NCBI RefSeq assembly: GCF_016462545.1 | Contig: NZ_JAEMTA010000019.1 | Location: forward strand, 29,563-93,562 | DNA: 64,000 bases | Source of the DNA: Mycolicibacterium sp. | GTDB lineage: Bacteria; Actinomycetota; Actinomycetes; Mycobacteriales; Mycobacteriaceae | Direction: 5' to 3' | Part shown: positions 62,789 through 64,000 of the stretch, piece after piece | Layout: each line of letters begins with the position of its first letter | How positions within the stretch are numbered: the stretch's first letter is position 1 | Translations under genes and position numbers: made by a program | Notes under the pieces: generated by a model | What the model saw: the letters and a program-made list of their open reading frames with translations, nothing else | Told to the model about the DNA's origin: nothing | Databases searched by the model: none

Positions 62789-64000
62789 TCAGAGGATGTA
62801 GAGCATCTCCTGATAGGTGGGCAGCGGCCAGAGATCGTCGGCCACGACGCCCTCGAGGGTGTCGGCTGCGCCGCGCACCGCATCCATCAACGGCAACAGG
62901 CTTTGCGCGTGCTTGGCCTCCTCGGCGGCGGAGTCGCCACCGTGCTCACCCATCGCCGTCTTGAGAGCCGCCAGCGCCGCGGTCAACTCCGAGATCGGGG
63001 TCGAGACCGACTGCAGCAGAGTCAAGTCCGGCTCCAGGCCAGCCGCCTTGAGCGTCGCGACGTTGGAGGCCAGCTCGGTCTGGTATCGGACCGCCGCGGG
63101 CAGGATCACGGTCGATCCCACCTCCAGAGTCAACTTGGCCTCGACGTTGACCGTCAGCACGTACGTCTCGTAACGCACCTCTTCACGGCTGTGCAGTTCG
63201 CGCGAGTTGAAGACGCCGTACTTCTCGAACACCTCGATCGCTTCGGGCTTCACCAACTCCGGAATGGCGTCGATCGTGGTCTTGAGGTTCGGCAGGCCCC
63301 GCGCCGCGGCCTCGACCTGCCAGTTGTCCGAATAACCGTCGCCGTTGAACACGACGGCGCCGTGCTCCGTGATGATCTCGGTGAGCAGCTTCTGCACGGC
63401 GACATCGAAGTCCTCGCCGCCCTCGACGGCGCTCTCCAACCACGTCGCCATGTAGTCGAGCGAGTCGGCCATGATCGTATTGAGGATGATCATCGGCACA
63501 TTGATGGTCTGCCCCGAGCCCGGCGCACGGAACTCGAAGCGGTTGCCGGTGAAGGCAAATGGGCTGGTGCGGTTGCGGTCGCCGGGATCAGTGGGCAACA
63601 CCGGTAGCGTATCGACGCCGATGATCATGCTGCCCTTGCCCTTTGACGACGTCGCCGCACCCTTGGCGATCTGCTCGAAGACGTCGGCGAGCTGATCGCC
63701 GAGGAAGATCGAGATGATCGCGGGCGGAGCCTCGTTGGCGCCGAGGCGGTGGTCGTTGGTGGCGGAGGCCACCGACACCCGTAGCAGGCCCGAGAACTTG
63801 TGCACGGCGCGGATGACTGCTGCGCAGAACACCAGGAACTGGGCGTTCTCGTGCGGGGTGTCACCGGGCACGAGGAGGCTGCCGAACTGCGAGTTGCCCA
63901 ACGAGAAGTTGACGTGCTTGCCGGAGCCGTTGACACCGGCGAACGGCTTCTCGTGGAAGAGGCACTCCATGCCGTGCTTCTTGGCGATGCTCTTGAACGT
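62789..64000 (-). CDS. Glutamine synthetase type III, C-terminal part (start outside window)
   Basis: 404 codons to the window edge, open throughout. [64 protein letters not shown] and [15 protein letters not shown] are the diagnostic blocks of the GSIII (GlnN) family. This is the large (about 700 aa) dodecameric glutamine synthetase, distinct from the GlnA1-type enzyme of mycobacteria. It condenses ammonia and glutamate with ATP. The C-terminal tail ends [17 protein letters not shown]. It is convergent with the Gfo-type gene. Confidence 0.95.
   Translation of the reverse strand, partial: TFKSIAKKHGMECLFHEKPFAGVNGSGKHVNFSLGNSQFGSLLVPGDTPHENAQFLVFCAAVIRAVHKFSGLLRVSVASATNDHRLGANEAPPAIISIFLGDQLADVFEQIAKGAATSSKGKGSMIIGVDTLPVLPTDPGDRNRTSPFAFTGNRFEFRAPGSGQTINVPMIILNTIMADSLDYMATWLESAVEGGEDFDVAVQKLLTEIITEHGAVVFNGDGYSDNWQVEAAARGLPNLKTTIDAIPELVKPEAIEVFEKYGVFNSRELHSREEVRYETYVLTVNVEAKLTLEVGSTVILPAAVRYQTELASNVATLKAAGLEPDLTLLQSVSTPISELTAALAALKTAMGEHGGDSAAEEAKHAQSLLPLMDAVRGAADTLEGVVADDLWPLPTYQEMLYIL

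Overview
The window is high-GC actinobacterial chromosome, almost certainly from a rapidly growing Mycobacterium (Mycolicibacterium). Three things point there: the gene order proA / rbsK / nadE / proB-obg-rpmA-rplU / rne / ndk / DUF4233 / folC-valS / enoyl-reductase-like / rpf / mobA / korB-korA follows the Rv2427c-Rv2455c segment of M. tuberculosis; there are two small resuscitation-promoting factors; and small secreted proteins and lipoproteins of mycobacterial type occur. No tRNA, rRNA, CRISPR array or insertion sequence was seen.

Layout. 1-3.9 kb: the N-terminal end of proA, a ribokinase, a GntR/UTRA regulator and glutamine-dependent NAD+ synthetase. 4.1-10.7 kb: accessory genes (class III aminotransferase with an APC permease, LysR regulator, sirtuin, cytochrome P450 divergent from a TetR regulator over a 17-bp palindrome). 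10.7-24 kb: the conserved block, read leftwards: proB, obg, rpmA, rplU, rne, ndk, DUF4233, folC, valS, a DUF937 protein and a saccharopine-dehydrogenase-like protein. 24-28.5 kb: a tightly overlapping operon for a three-component heme-dependent oxidative N-demethylase (dimethylamine-monooxygenase type) joined to an S9 peptidase. 28.6-33.5 kb: an FAD monooxygenase, a Hip1/CaeA-like lipoprotein hydrolase and two rpf genes. The rpfE-like gene has a long, structured leader, and both rpf genes share a Crp-like site. 33.5-37.1 kb: mobA and the 2-oxoacid:ferredoxin oxidoreductase korAB.

37.5-62.7 kb is a large carbohydrate/cyclitol catabolic region. Its right part is a complete myo-inositol operon: iolC, a Cgl0159-type aldolase, iolB, iolD, iolE, iolG, an iolH-like gene and iolA/mmsA. 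A GntR regulator and a divergent sugar ABC transporter lie beside it. Three copies of one 20-nt motif in the two regulator-flanking intergenic regions tie transporter, regulator and operon into one regulon. The left part is a second, less familiar set: a PfkB kinase and LacI regulator divergent from an Fe(II)/2-oxoglutarate-type dioxygenase, two Gfo/Idh/MocA dehydrogenases and a second IolE-like protein. These may convert a modified inositol or sugar. Between the two sets lie a secreted repeat protein, a hydroxypyruvate-isomerase-like protein, an SRPBCC protein and a pair of acyl-CoA dehydrogenases. The window ends in a type III glutamine synthetase whose start lies outside it.

Other non-coding features are two 59-bp palindromic elements with identical 10-bp arms and a related 60-bp element, a factor-independent terminator after rpfE, and a 21-codon remnant of a TIM-barrel isomerase gene.
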